Under the pieces are notes generated by a model that was not told the origin of the DNA, ran no database searches, and was given only the letters and a program-made list of their open reading frames with translations. From positions 53,260 through 117,259 of the forward strand of contig JBBHKE010002184.1 in NCBI GenBank assembly GCA_037447655.1: DNA of 64,000 nucleotides. Direction: 5' to 3'. This document shows, piece by piece, positions 24,031-36,005 of the stretch (positions are counted from its first letter, which is position 1; the number at the start of each line of letters is the position of its first letter). The DNA is from Zygnema cylindricum. Taxonomy: Eukaryota > Streptophyta > Zygnematophyceae > Zygnematales > Zygnemataceae. The position numbers were made by a program, and so were the translations under genes.

Positions 24031-24535
24031 TACACCGCGCATCGTAATTAGAGTAATGAAAAAATTAGAGTAAAAAAAGAGAAAAAAATAATTAGAGTAA
24101 TTTACTCTAATTTATGTGATAGAGCTGTTTCAAAAAGGAATTTACTCTAATTTATGCGGTGTACTCTAATTTGGCAAGTTAATATCCTCTACTGTAAATA
24201 AGGTATTCGTACAGAATCTGACAAAACGTACAGTTTATCGTCACTATGACGTTCGCAATACGCGTTTTGTTAAAACGCAGTTACATGATAATGGCCTGTA
24301 TTAAATCATTATTTGTACTTTTTTACTTATAAAAGTACAATTTTGCACGGTCGGACGTCGTCCGTACTCCACGCTATTTAAAACTAACATATATTAGAAT
24401 TAAAAACGCTAATTAAACCTTACCTAAATTAGAATAATGAAAAAATTAGAATCGATTACTCTATTTGATGTGATAGAGTCAAAATTTCGAGCGACCGAAT
24501 TAGAGTAATTTACTCTAATTACGATTCGCGGTGTA
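24031..24535. mobile_element. TA-flanked foldback MITE, long form
   Basis: The ends are TACACCGCGCATCGTAATTA and ...TAATTACGATTCGCGGTGTA, with TA at both edges as expected for a TA duplication. The interior has inner repeats of TTAGAGTAA(A/T)TTACTCTAA and a core with CGTACAGTTT and AAACGCAGTTACATG that recurs at 48.9, 50.1 and 52.9 kb. Confidence 0.85.
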
Positions 24536-26053
24536 CTGGACTACACGTGCGATTTGTGAACTAAAATTTCAAAATAATGTGAATTAAGACATTATCATAT
24601 CTGTTTTTTCTTATTTTTTAGAGCATATGCTTTTCATTCCGTAATCCTCAATAATATTTGACTTTGTTACGTTACAGTAGACTGAGTCTGCTATAGGACA
24701 GTACATTTTCCCAGAAAAATATAGAAGACAAAAAAGTTTTCGGTCAACAGAATCTGCGAGGAAATGATCCAATCGAACCTTCTCATGAATCTACTGTACT
24801 TTTCGTACAATAAACCCTGACCTGTCAGCTTCACACGTGAATGACGAGGCCGGATTGGTCCTAATTCTTGAGAAAGTTAAAGAGCATCATCTCCAATGTC
24901 GTTTTGCGCGATCCAAAGACCCGGAAAAGTCATCTTGCAAAACAACCAATCATCGCAATGATCGACAAAAATTTTGCGCGCCGCTCATCCTAAAAATGTG
25001 AAAAATTTCTATAGATGTCAAAGAAAGGAATATGATTGGTCCAATTCGGGATTTGCATCCAGAAAAAAGTTTGAGACGCGTCAAGCAGTCTGTATATTTC
25101 AATATTTACACAAAATCGAATATTTCTGTTCGTCCAATACCTATCGCTGTTACTCTTTGGAATAGTGAAATGCAGAAAGTAGTGACGCGTGTCATCCAAT
25201 GGGCCTAGAATCGTGTCATCGTGAAAAACGACTTTTGAAAATGTCTGCATGAAAATCACGTGACGCCGCATCTGGACCGTCCATCTAAATCTGTCCATTA
25301 CAAGAAATTATTCTAGGGTTGGGATGATTTCCGTCGCACGATTCTCTTTTTTTTTGGAAATCGCGATGATGCAAAAGATCAACGGTGGGGATAGCAGCGG
25401 AGACCTATTGGTTCACGACACGTTTTATTGCATAGTTCAAAAGTAGGTGAAAGTAGGCCCATACAATATGCCTATTGTACGCAAAACATACAATATGGCC
25501 TTAAGACCCATATTGTATTGGTCGCAAAATGAAAAATAATAGTAACAGGGTTGAGTTGCACATCGATCGATAGAGAATTAAACGTCATGTCTAAATTTTG
25601 AAAAACATTCGGACAAATTTTTATTTTTCCGTGAGTTTTGAGGTATTTTTTATTTAAACCGTCAGATTCGTACAATCGGACGGCCGCCGATCAAAGTAGT
25701 GATCTAAGAAGATCACATGAAAAGCCCATAACACAACTTACGATAGGACTTACGTCCGGGGTTTTTTTTTTTCCGGGTTTTTTTTCCCGCACAATGTCAT
25801 CCTTCAGTTCGCTAAAAAATTACGTCCGGTGGCGTGCGCTGTACTATGATGATACGTCAGATTCGTACGTTCGTACAAGAGTGTGCACAACGCACACACA
25901 TACAGTATGCCTACTCTGCGCGAGTTTTGTGCCAAAGTTTTGTGCGCCTACCAAAGGCCTACCATAAAAAACGCCTACTTTTGAACTATGTTTTATTGAG
26001 GGAAAGAGAAAAAAAAAAATAGGATGCACTGAATTGCCAATGATTTTTTGCAC
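24536..26053. other. Intergenic DNA, no gene seen
   Basis: A short direct repeat of ATACAATATG(C/G)C occurs near 25,462 and 25,490. There is a T-rich run at 25,760. No domain-bearing frame is visible. Confidence 0.4.
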
Positions 26054-26597
26054 TGCACCGCGAATCGTTATTAGTGTCAAATTTTAAATAGTGTTGAAGA
26101 AAATTTACCGTACTTGATGCTAATTAAGAATTTGATTTTTTTCAAAAAAAAGGTGTATTCTAATTTCGGCGTTAATGCTAATTTGGGAACAGCAAAAATG
26201 GAATATTAGCCGTACGATTATTCACATTAATATAGTGTATCCGTACAAAATATAAGAAATCGTTCGCCACCGCGAATTTAAAATACCCGTACATGCCATA
26301 CTACTTTACCCGTCAGACTAATCCCGTTTTTTTGAGTGCACGTTCCTATGCGTGCGCGTCTAATTTAATTCATTTTTTATAAATTTTCACTTGAAAAGGT
26401 ACATTATGTACTGTCTGACATCGACCGTACATCACACTATTTATATTTTATTGTACTTTCGGGATTTACGTTATTTTGTACGGTACCTTAATTAACGTCA
26501 AGGAAAAATTAAAATCATGTATCCTAATTGAAAAAAAAAATCAAAATTTCAAGAACCCAAATTAGAGTTATTAACACTAATAACGATTCGCGGTGTA
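26054..26597. mobile_element. TA-flanked foldback MITE, variant termini
   Basis: The left end CACCGCGAATCGTTATTAGT and the right end, read inverted, CACCGCGAATCGTTATTAGT are identical over 20 nt. TA follows on the right and TG precedes on the left. The interior resembles the copy at 53,988-54,520. Confidence 0.8.
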
Positions 26598-26955
26598 GCT
26601 ACGCTGCTACTTGGCCAAAATTTACAATAGATTGCATGCAAAGAAAAGTACTCAACGCAAATCGTCCTAATGGAGCCAAACGTCCAGCGAAGTAATCTGT
26701 GACCCTGACGGAGATTTGCATGCATTTCGCATGACAATCCGTACAATAGTCACATCAGCGTCAGCCACGTGGCTGAAAAGATCAGCGACTTTATGAATAA
26801 CGAACGCTGCTGCCGTAGTGTTGTGCCTTCTTTTGAGGAAGTACGTATTTTTCTTTTTAATTTGATAGCCGTACGATCGTACACTATAACTTAACGTAAC
26901 GCTGTTCGGTTATTCGTCCAAGATTATTACGGCTTTGAATTTTACTACAAAAAAG

Positions 26956-27345
26956 TACACCGCTAATCGTTATTAGTGTTAATAACACCAATTCGGTCGC
27001 GACTTTTTTTGACCAAAAGTCGCAAAATAGAGTTATCGCTACACCGCGAATCGTAATTAGAGTAAATTACTCTAATTCGGTCGCTCGAAATTTCGACTCT
27101 ATTACATCAAATAGAGTAAATGATTCTAATTTTTTCATTATTCTAATTTAGGTGAGTTTAATTAGCGTAACAAAATTGTAATATAGGTTCGTTTTAAATA
27201 GTGTGGAGTACGGACGACGTTCGACAGTGCAAAATTGTACTTTTTTAAGTAAAAAGGTACAAATAATGATATAATAATTTGACATATTTTTGGAAACACC
27301 GCATAAAGTGCATAATTAACACTTTACAATAGATTACGATTTGCG
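26956..27345. mobile_element. Two adjoining partial MITEs
   Basis: One terminus starts at 26,956 (TACACCGCTAATCGTTATTA) and another at 27,040 (TACACCGCGAATCGTAATTA). Only a decayed right end (TTACGATTTGCGG) is seen near 27,345, just before a truncated hAT-type element. Confidence 0.6.
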
Positions 27346-27354
27346 GCCCTTATC

Positions 27355-27663
27355 TTTTTGTAAGATTCGCGAAATGAATAGTGTTAGTACCGTGACAGAT
27401 TTGCGACGCTAATTATGATGCCATGTACTTCCACGATACCAAAAGTACAAAAAACAATAATGTTGGAAAAAAAAAGTACAAATTTTTCTTTTTTTTTGGT
27501 TTTTTGTTAGACCGACCGTAACCGACCGTTTTTTTTTTCCTGGTGAGTCAACCGCCTGTAACTGCCCGACCCCCAAAATTTGGCAACCGAATCCGTTCCG
27601 GATCCGGCGCGGGCGGTTTGTTAACGGTCGGTCACGGTTTTGGTTGACCGTTTGCGACCTCTG
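27355..27663. mobile_element. hAT-type miniature element, copy 3 (5' truncated)
   Basis: The right half of the family is present (GATTCGCGAAATGAATAGTG to GTTTGCGACCTCTG). The left end is missing. Confidence 0.7.
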
Positions 27664-27671
27664 GCCTTCGT

Positions 27672-29876
27672 TAGTGTTGGGTATCGAGGACCATTTTCAT
27701 ATATTCAATATATATCAAATTTTCGGTACTCGATAATCGATATATCGCTTCAATATATCAAAAATAAAAACATCTCCAATATATCGCCAATATATCGCAT
27801 CGTCGATATATCGAGGCATTTAAAAAATAAAAATAAAATCCACAGGTCTCCAAAGTCACGTGCCTTCGGACAAGGTGACCGTAAAATCTTTGCCGAAAAT
27901 AAATACGGTTTTTTCTTGAAAGTCAGCAGAGTGAAATAGATCGTTGAGGTACATTGACGCGGTACACTTGCGAAGTACACGTACACAATACGCAAGTACG
28001 GGTTTCTATATTAGAATGGTCGGTTTTCAAATATTTGACGATTTTAGAGATTTGATCGTCAACTTACAAGGAACCACTCAAATTAAAACACGTATGTAAA
28101 AACTTGTTTACAAACGATACGTAATGTAACCGAGGCCTCTGTAATACATAAATTTTGATGTCTGTACTATTACAGAGACCTAATGTAACCATACCCCAAA
28201 TAACGGTATGTCCCCATGTGCATAAGTAAGGGTTTTATTCTGTCGTTTTCTTGTAAAACTTAGCTTCGTACTGCCTAAGTTGCAACCGTACGAAAGAATC
28301 GCAAATTTGTAGAGTAGAATTTGCGTCATCCTCAAATTTAGGATGTATGAAAATTTGTGGTATTGTGTTTTTTGACCCACTTTCACGACAAAAAATGTCA
28401 TCTTCAACCTTACGTTTAAAACACATGCGCGATGTGTTTTAAAACTAGGTATTTTCGATAAACAAATAGGAATATATATTCGCACGTGCCTTAATTTTTG
28501 AAATTTTTCATACGATTTCCAAAGACAAATAAAAGTACAAAATTCGTTATGTTTTGTCCGTTTGCGTTCAAATACGACGAAGAAAAGTACACAATTTGTT
28601 TGGTTTTGTCCGTTTTTGTCCAATACGGGTTTCTTTTTTGCAAGGGTATTCAAATCCCGATGCCATTTCACGTCGACCGGATAGGATACGTAAAGGCAAA
28701 CCGCCTCGTCTTCCAGCGTGAAACGACACAGGCTGGAAGGCGGTACGTCTACAATGTCACGGTAAGACAAACGACGTCACAAGCAGCTCCAAAAAATAAC
28801 GTAATAATATGAATTACAAAATTAATACTTTTTTGTCGGTTACATTTTGCGGCGTCTACCTTTAATGGTGCGTCTCCATGTGCTTAAGTAAGGGTTTTTT
28901 TTATGTCGTTTTCCTGTAAAAATTAGAGTCGTACCGCGTAAGTTTCAACCGTACAAAAAAATAGAGAAAATATAAATTACATTTTGCGTCATCGTCGAAT
29001 TTAATATGTACTGCATGTTGTCGTTTTGTGTTCTTCGACCCACGGCCACGCCAAAAAACGTCATCTTCAAACTTTTCTTTAAAACACAAGGAAGATGTGA
29101 TTTAAAACAAAAAAAAAACAAAAAACAAATAGAGGCACGTAGTCGCACGTGTAAATTTTTTTCAAGAAATTTCAAAAGAATTCAAGCGACGACGAAAGTG
29201 CACGATCCGCTATGTTTTGTCCGGTTGCGTTTAGGTTCGATAAAGCAAAGTACACAATTTGTTTGGTTTTGTCCGTTTGCACTTGGTACGTATTTTATTT
29301 CGCATGGGGTCTCAAGATCCGATGCCATTTCACGTCGAGCGGACAAGAGACGCAAAGGCAAATTGCATCTTTTTCAACCGTGAAATGGTAGAGGCTGGAT
29401 GGCGGTACGTCTACAATGTCACGAAAAGTCATGCGATGTCACAAGCAATTACAAAAAATAGCATTTGTCATCACAGATTGTACACTGTCGACAACCGTCA
29501 CGGGCATTGTTGACGTCTACAATTGTCATGCCCTTAAGTGACAACTTCGTTTGGTACACATAGGGACACCCGAAATCCGGGTCCGCCGGATCTGTGCTAC
29601 AAAACAAAGTAAATTCTCTAAGTTTCAAGTACATAAAGATGCACCCTAAGTCACGGAACGAAAATCACGTCGTATGTGGCGTATCCTACAATTTGTATTT
29701 TTTCGCTAAAATAACATATTATATAAAACTATAAAATATAATATTTAAAAAATACTATATATCGCGATAATTTATGTTGGTCCCGGTACGATATATCGAG
29801 GATTCTGCTCGATTGATATTCGATATATCGAATATTGAAATTATTGCGATATGAATTTACCCTACACCCAACACTA
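27672..29876. mobile_element. 2.2-kb element with short inverted termini and an internal tandem repeat
   Basis: The ends are TAGTGTTGGGT and ACCCAACACTA. Both subterminal regions are packed with the palindrome CGATATATCG. Inside, about 660 bp is repeated in tandem (28,200-28,860 and 28,865-29,530). The short ends suggest a DNA transposon, possibly hAT-like, but no target duplication or transposase is visible. Confidence 0.55.
28498..29513 (+). other. Paired conserved frames in the internal repeat
   Basis: Each 660-bp unit has a plus-strand frame (28,498-28,812 and 29,259-29,513) sharing PMPFHV(D/E)R....KAN, then a block ending GRRYVYNVT or GWRYVYNVT. The match is better in protein than in flanking DNA, so it may derive from a short coding region. 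I do not recognise the protein, and the frames could be chance survivors of a recent duplication. Confidence 0.35.
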
Positions 29877-29895
29877 GTGTGCACTGACTTTGCGG

Positions 29896-30574
29896 CAAAG
29901 GTCGCAAAAGTCAAAATTTTACATAACCGAAATCGACCGTTTTTTTTTTAATTTGAGTAACTGACACCCGACCGGGTTATGTCACGCTCCATAATTGTTA
30001 ACCGTTAACCGACCGACGTTTACGAAAATAAAAGTTTACTGAAACTTGGTTTTTCGCGACTAACTGTGCACGCTCGTAACCGAAAAAGTACAAAATTAAT
30101 TAATGTACGAAGTATGAATAAGCCAATAATAACGATTTGTCGCGTTCCTTAAGATTTGCGAAATGAATAGTGTTTACTACCGTGTCAGATTTGCGACGCT
30201 TTGTCGCGTTCCCTAAGATTTGCGAAATGAATAGTGTTACTACAATATTGTGTTAGATTTGCGATGCTTTGTCGCGTTCCCTAAGATTTGCGAAATGAAT
30301 AGTGTTACTACCGTGTCAGATTTGCGATGCTAATCATGATGTCACGTACTTCCACGATACCAAAGAGTACAAAGTACAATAATGCTGGATTGTATGGACT
30401 ACACAAATTTCTTTTTTTTTGGTTTTTTTGTTACCCGACCTTAACCAACCATTTTTTTTTCTGGTGAATCAACCGCCCGGCCCCCAAAATTTGGCAACCG
30501 AATCCGTTCCGGATCCGGCGCGGGCGGTCGGTTAAAGGTCGGTCACAGTTTCTGTTGACCGTTTGCGACCTCTG
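29896..30574. mobile_element. hAT-type miniature element, copy 4 (at the arm boundary)
   Basis: The ends are CAAAGGTCGCAAAAG (one change from CAGAGG) and GTTTGCGACCTCTG. A 60-70 bp unit containing TGTCGCGTTCC.TAAGATTTG is present three times in tandem (30,138-30,320), unlike the single unit in copy 2. The right flank ATTGGTAC is the inverse of the left flank of copy 2; the left flank CTTTGCGG is unrelated. Confidence 0.75.
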
Positions 30575-30980
30575 ATTGGTACTGTAATCCCGATTCCAAT
30601 ACTAATTCCAATACTGTCTTGGTTAAATATCGGGTCAGTGAAAGTATCGCTGACGCCAATATATCGTTGATGGTACCGGCGTCGTAAATCGCCTCGAATC
30701 GAGCATCTGGGCGAAATTGGTAGCGCACGAAGTCGTATTTTTCAACACTCCTACTCGAGTTTAGTGCGGTACCGGTTGTACTCTACTGTACTGTATTATA
30801 TATTTCGAACGCGAAATTTCGTTTCACTCTCGCCAAAGGACTTCGTCACGTTGTCCTTTTCGTCGTAAGATTGTAACATTTTAACAAGAAGATTCTTGTG
30901 AAATATCATGAAAGTCGGCGTCGGAAATCGCTTGCTTAAGTAGTGCAATCTCTACCACACACAACCAGAGCCAATTGAAG

Positions 30981-31203
30981 TACACCGTTTATCGTTATTA
31001 GTGTTAAAAGTTATTTTGGCCGCTTAAAACAACTTGTTTTCGGGCAGACCTGTCGGATTGTCAATCGGTTGGTGGCTATTGAAAAGCCGAGAGTCTCGCC
31101 TTCCCATTGATGGTCTCCTATTGATAATCCGACAAGTGTGCACGGATAAAAGGTGTTTAAAGTGGCGAAAAGAACTTCAACACTAATAACGATTAGCGGT
31201 GCA
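30981..31203. mobile_element. TA-flanked foldback MITE (right arm)
   Basis: Inverted partner of 18,690-18,912, nearly identical. TACACCGTTTATCG is at the left edge and GATTAGCGGTGCA at the right. Confidence 0.75.
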
Positions 31204-32465
31204 GCATTGGAAGGTTCCGTTAAAAATTGAAAAGGGGTATGCTACAAAAAAAAGAGGTATGTTACCAAAAAATTGAAAGGCAACGACAATATTTGAGCCA
31301 AAAGGTCTCTATTAAGCGGAAACACATGATGTAATAAAAATATCTTCGGATTCACACCACTCTAGATCAGGTAGATTGATAATGTTACCTTATATTATCA
31401 CAGTGGAGTTTCACTGAATTAGAGAAGGATTGTTCGAGTTTGCAACTTGAGGCGCTACCAAAATCAGAGTACCGATTTAGTATCAGATATGCTACACGAG
31501 ACATTGTAGGGGGACACATAACTGTAGTTTGGGTAATTGGCAGATCGACGACACATCACATCATCCAGAGCTAGCCTATTATCCATGTTGCATGAAGAAG
31601 TTGGAATGAATTCGCTAAATAGGAAATAATGCCATCTCTATGTAGGAAATCACTGTTGGATAGGGTGTGGGGATATAAAAAATCAAGGAGTAGGTGGGAG
31701 ATATTGGTCACACAAACTCATATTTCAGCAAGAAGACCATATAGGTTGCATTGGCCTACAACGCCCGCATGAAACCCCCAAAAAACAATGAAAATGCGCA
31801 TGGAAAAAATGCACTGCTTAAAACATGCGTTGACCGGCTTTGACTTAATAAATAAAATAGAGAAACAAAATTTACGAAAATTTCAAAAACTAGAAAAATA
31901 ATGCATTTTCGTAAAAAAGTTAGAAAAAGTATGAATGAAATTTCTATGAATAAGACATTTTCACCAAATTTATGGGCAACCAACTGATTATTAGAGTTGT
32001 GGAGTTATAAACAATTCCCTTTGGGGCTCAAAACAGATTGCTCACTAACCTCTTACTGCACATTTACTACAAAAGCTAAAATCATTTGCCAACGTGTTTT
32101 AGTGTTGATCATTCCTACTATGAATCTATTCCATTATTAATATTCTAACCCCCAGTAATTTGTTATTAGAAACTCTCTTATGCTGCTTGATTTCTCTCCA
32201 AAAGTGTGGCTACGGAGGTCACACTCCGTCAACCCTCAATCCAATTTTTAGAAATTTTAGAACGGTCTCAAATACATGGGGTGCATTTCCCGTGTTGAAT
32301 ACACATGATTTCAATCCCTTGCGCTAATAGCTAACAGCAATGATATAGCGTGGTATTAACTGTCAACTATCAAACAATGTACATGGGGAAAAACGAGTTA
32401 TCTAACAAAAGAAGTATTTTGTCTATAAATATAAAACCCCACATGGAACTTAAAAGAAATAAGGC

Positions 32466-35005
32466 TTAGTATTCTCCTTTGATGATTCCTACCATCTCGG
32501 CATACCAATCGTATCGACAAAGTCTTGTTTTCTCATCCCACCACCAAATATTTTGTCGTTTAAACCTATTTACTTTCTTGTCTTTCCCTCCTATCCAGTT
32601 ATTATGGAGTGTTGCACATCCCATTTGAATACAAACTTCTATTGGTTTGCGCCAAAATCCAAAAAGATTTCCATTTGGGTGTACAGTTCGATTCAAGAAA
32701 ATTACTCGTAAACCATTCCACAAACACTCGTCATCTCCTGATAAAAATTCCATTTTTTCCCCACATAAAACCCAATAGAAACTTGGCTGTTCCGTTTGGT
32801 GCTCATGTTCCATAGCTCTTTTAACAATCGCTTCAAATGCTTGGATAACCAACGGTTCAGATCTTGCGAGATAAAAACCTGAATTTATCTTACCTCTATT
32901 TGCCGGCGTAATTTCATCTTCTTGATCACTTTGAACAGGAAATGTACCTGCTCCCATGTTGTAAATTTCCGTAATCGGATCTCGAAACCAAGCAATGTCG
33001 ACATCCGACCAGAAAACATGATATCCCAATTTTAAAATACGCAAGACAATACGGGATTTTAATTTCGTAACAGAACGAAAACAACTAGACCCAAATGAGC
33101 ATTTTGCCTCTAGTTCTCTTTTTTTGCCCTCTTCTTCATTGTTTTCTCTCCTCTTTACCTCCATATGTTCAAGATACACTGGCAAACCTTGAACGGAAGC
33201 AAAATGGTATAAATCCTCATCAAGGGCAGCTATTAGAGGATCTCTTAAACCTAATCTTCGAAGAGTACAAACGAAATTCATTAACATATCGGAATATCCA
33301 CCGGAAACCGCGACCAACGTCACAATTTTTCGGCTATCAGCCATTATTGGAAGAAGTTCCTCTAAAGTCAAACCTTCTAGGGGAGAAGATGCCATAGTCA
33401 AACCTTGTGTTGTGAGATAAGGTTTTGGGGAAATAGCATTACAAAGCCATTTTTGTCTTTTTAGATCTTTAATATTGTGGGTTTTTGATGTGTAGGAAAA
33501 TGAGGATTGAAATCCGAGGGAAGAAATTTTTGAGTTACATGTACAATTTACTTGTGTAAGACATATCCTTCCACCATCTGCATAAACAAGAAATAAACTA
33601 TAATTAGTTAATAGATTGTCAAACATTGTCGCTGTAGATTGTATTTTCAAGTTTATGTTATTTCTATCATGTTTTTGGAGTACAGAAGAAGCATAATCTT
33701 CAAAGCCTAAAACAAAAATGGAAATGGCAGAGCCGAAAAAGGGGAAAATATTGAAATAGTGAACGTTTTTTATTACTACCCAAAGTGTAGAATAGAAAAG
33801 GAAAAAGGAAAAACAAGAAATATTTCACATAATTGCATCACTAAGCGAGTCACAACGAGAAGAGACTTTACCTACTGATCTTTTCAGACATTCTTTAAAA
33901 GAAAAATCCCATTCTCATTTTGTTTATCTTTCGTATTTTTATATTTGAAAATTATAAACAAAAACCTCACCATTTTCACAAGGCTTCGATATCCACGGAT
34001 TTCTTGTAGGGCACCCTTTCTCAACGACTTCCTCCAAATTTTCTCCCTCTCTCAAACCCTCAAATGTCTCCTTCGCCTCCCTCCTTTGTCCGTGTGCTCT
34101 CACCAAAGCAAAAATTTTCTTTTTGTTTTTTACCCACCTCTCTCCTTCCACTCCTTTCTCTCCATCCCACAACTTCAAATGTCGAGTCGACCCACAAGTG
34201 ACAGTGTTCCCTCCATCTATTACCTCTCTTTTTGTCGTTAATAGAGTTGCATGAGCTAGCCACGTGTCAAGCTCAGATCTTCCAGCCGGAAATGGCGGCA
34301 TTTTTCCATCGTACAAAATTTTACGATTGTCCCAAAGCCAAGCTCCGGCGCCGCCAGCTGTCTCCAACCGACCAAACATTGACACGTGGCGACTTAAGTC
34401 ACGATCTGAAATAATAAAATCCTTGTCGGATGAAGGACGTTCGGAAAGGACAGGTGGCATTTGGTCTATATTGTATCGTGGCCATGTCAGTAAAAATCCG
34501 TTCTCTGAAAACTTTTCGGAAGCTTCGTCCACAAGTTCTTCGAGCGATGTTTGTTTATGATTGCCACGTCAGCATTTATGACCATGGAAAATAGTGTCTT
34601 TGCAGAAAGAGCTCGGGCAATGGTAGAGTGGAAGAGAGGAGATCCACGGCCGTCGGAAAATCCGGGTTCAAAAACAAAATCAAGCTGAAAATCTTGATGA
34701 ACATTGTCCGGAAATTGAGATTTAAGACTGAAAAAAGATGAATGGTTTCCCAGGAGGAATATTTGAGGAGGAGGATTTAAACGGAGGAGCGAGCTAATGG
34801 TTCTATATTGAAGTTCTGTATGTGGCGCTTCGTTCTCAGTTAGCGGAGGAATGAGAAAAACGGAGAGGGATTGGGAGAAGATTTCGTAGGAAAAAGGATT
34901 TTTAAACTTATCACCGTATTCACTTAAAGAGAAGGAATGGTGGGAACTAAGCAGGAAGACGAAGAAAGAGAGGAGAAAAATGGAAGTTCCAGAGACGGTT
35001 CCCAT
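32466..35005 (-). pseudogene. RAY1-like GT77 glycosyltransferase, copy B (frameshift in exon 1)
   Basis: Exon 1 is 35,005-33,971 and exon 2 is 33,577-32,466 (1112 nt, the same length as in copy A). Exon 2 is fully open, almost identical to copy A, and keeps WSDVDIAWFRDP and the Asn-Asn-Trp motif near the C-terminus (HNNWIGG). Exon 1 starts MGTVSGTSIFLLSFFVFLLS, a signal-anchor-like stretch consistent with a Golgi type II protein. A single missing G near 34,553 (TTTGTTTATG where copy C has TTTGGTTTATG) shifts the frame about 150 codons in; no other break is seen. A one-base assembly error would look the same, so the call as a pseudogene is provisional. Family function by homology: transfer of an arabinofuranose onto cell-wall glycans or glycoproteins. 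Confidence 0.8.
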
Positions 35006-35299
35006 GGCGAAGATGTTTAATCAACACGTTTGTGAATTTTTTATTTTAGACTTCGTTCTTTTGCTTGTTGTTTTTCTTTCCTTTCTTTCTCTCTTTGTTT
35101 TCTTTTCGTCGTTTTTGTGCGAAATTTTAAAAACGGTTAGCGTAAGTACATTCATTTATCATGAACTAAGACTGATGGCTTTTGTATATTTTTTGGAAAA
35201 TGTTGGCTGATAAAAATAAAGCGACAGCTAAAACGAAAGAAGCTTTAAGGTTCATATTGCACACCTACACTAAGGTTTTGGTTCAATTTAAATTAATTA

Positions 35300-35530
35300 A
35301 GAATTTCCGGCGAACATAGCGCGCCGAAACGACCACGGCGAGCCGAAACGACCACGATTTTAGGCCTCGTCGGTACGAATGTTAATTGGTTTAAACAAAC
35401 ATCCGATTCCGCCGGGTCCGCTACCTTGTCAGCGCCGACAAATTTTAACGACATGCCGACAAATTTTAACGACATACCGACAAAGGCCGCGCCTTTTTTT
35501 CGGGCAGACTCTGTCTTCATGAGGTTCTGC
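35300..35530 (-). promoter_or_regulatory. Conserved upstream module (copy B)
   Basis: It contains GCCGACAAATTTTAACGACAT in tandem, CGGGCAGACTCTG and a GGCGCGCTATGTTCG phrase on the minus strand, matching the modules at 14.2-14.8 kb and 41.9-42.15 kb. Confidence 0.45.
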
Positions 35531-35785
35531 CCATAATTTTTTTACAATGGTCTATGTGGCGTTTGGTCATTGGTTCATCGTTTTCATCCCGGTTTTTTAG
35601 GATAACTGAAAACTTTGTTAATGCGAGCGACGACGATGAAGCGTGTTTAACGAAAACAGGTCGGTGGTCAAATCCGAGAAATGAACTGGTTTCGGACTAT
35701 TTTTGGACTTAACCTAGCCGCCCAATAACCGTTGATTTCTTCTATTTGCAACTAAGATTGGTTAGGGGTCATGGACGGGATAAAC

Positions 35786-36005
35786 TACACCGTGTATGGC
35801 TATTAGTGTTAATGATTTTTTCGCCACTTAAAACATCTTTTCTCCGTACACACTTGTCCAATTTTAAATTTGAGACCGCCAATTGGAAGCAAGAATCTTA
35901 TCTTTCAATTGCAACCGTCAGATTCAAAATCCGACAAGTGTGTAATGAGAAAAAATGTTTTAAGTGGCGAAAAAAACATTAACACTAATAGCGATACACG
36001 GTGTA
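35786..36005. mobile_element. TA-flanked foldback MITE, short form
   Basis: The ends are CACCGTGTATGGCTATTAGT and, read inverted, CACCGTGTATCGCTATTAGT (one mismatch), with TA at both edges. The interior is a near-perfect palindrome carrying ACACTTGTC.AATTT. Confidence 0.85.

Larger units (their letters stand above)
29896..35330 (-). repeat. Right arm of the 5-kb inverted duplication
   Basis: This is the inverted counterpart of 14,650-19,868: hAT-type element, 223-bp foldback MITE, 3' flank and RAY1-like copy B with its upstream module. Confidence 0.85.
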
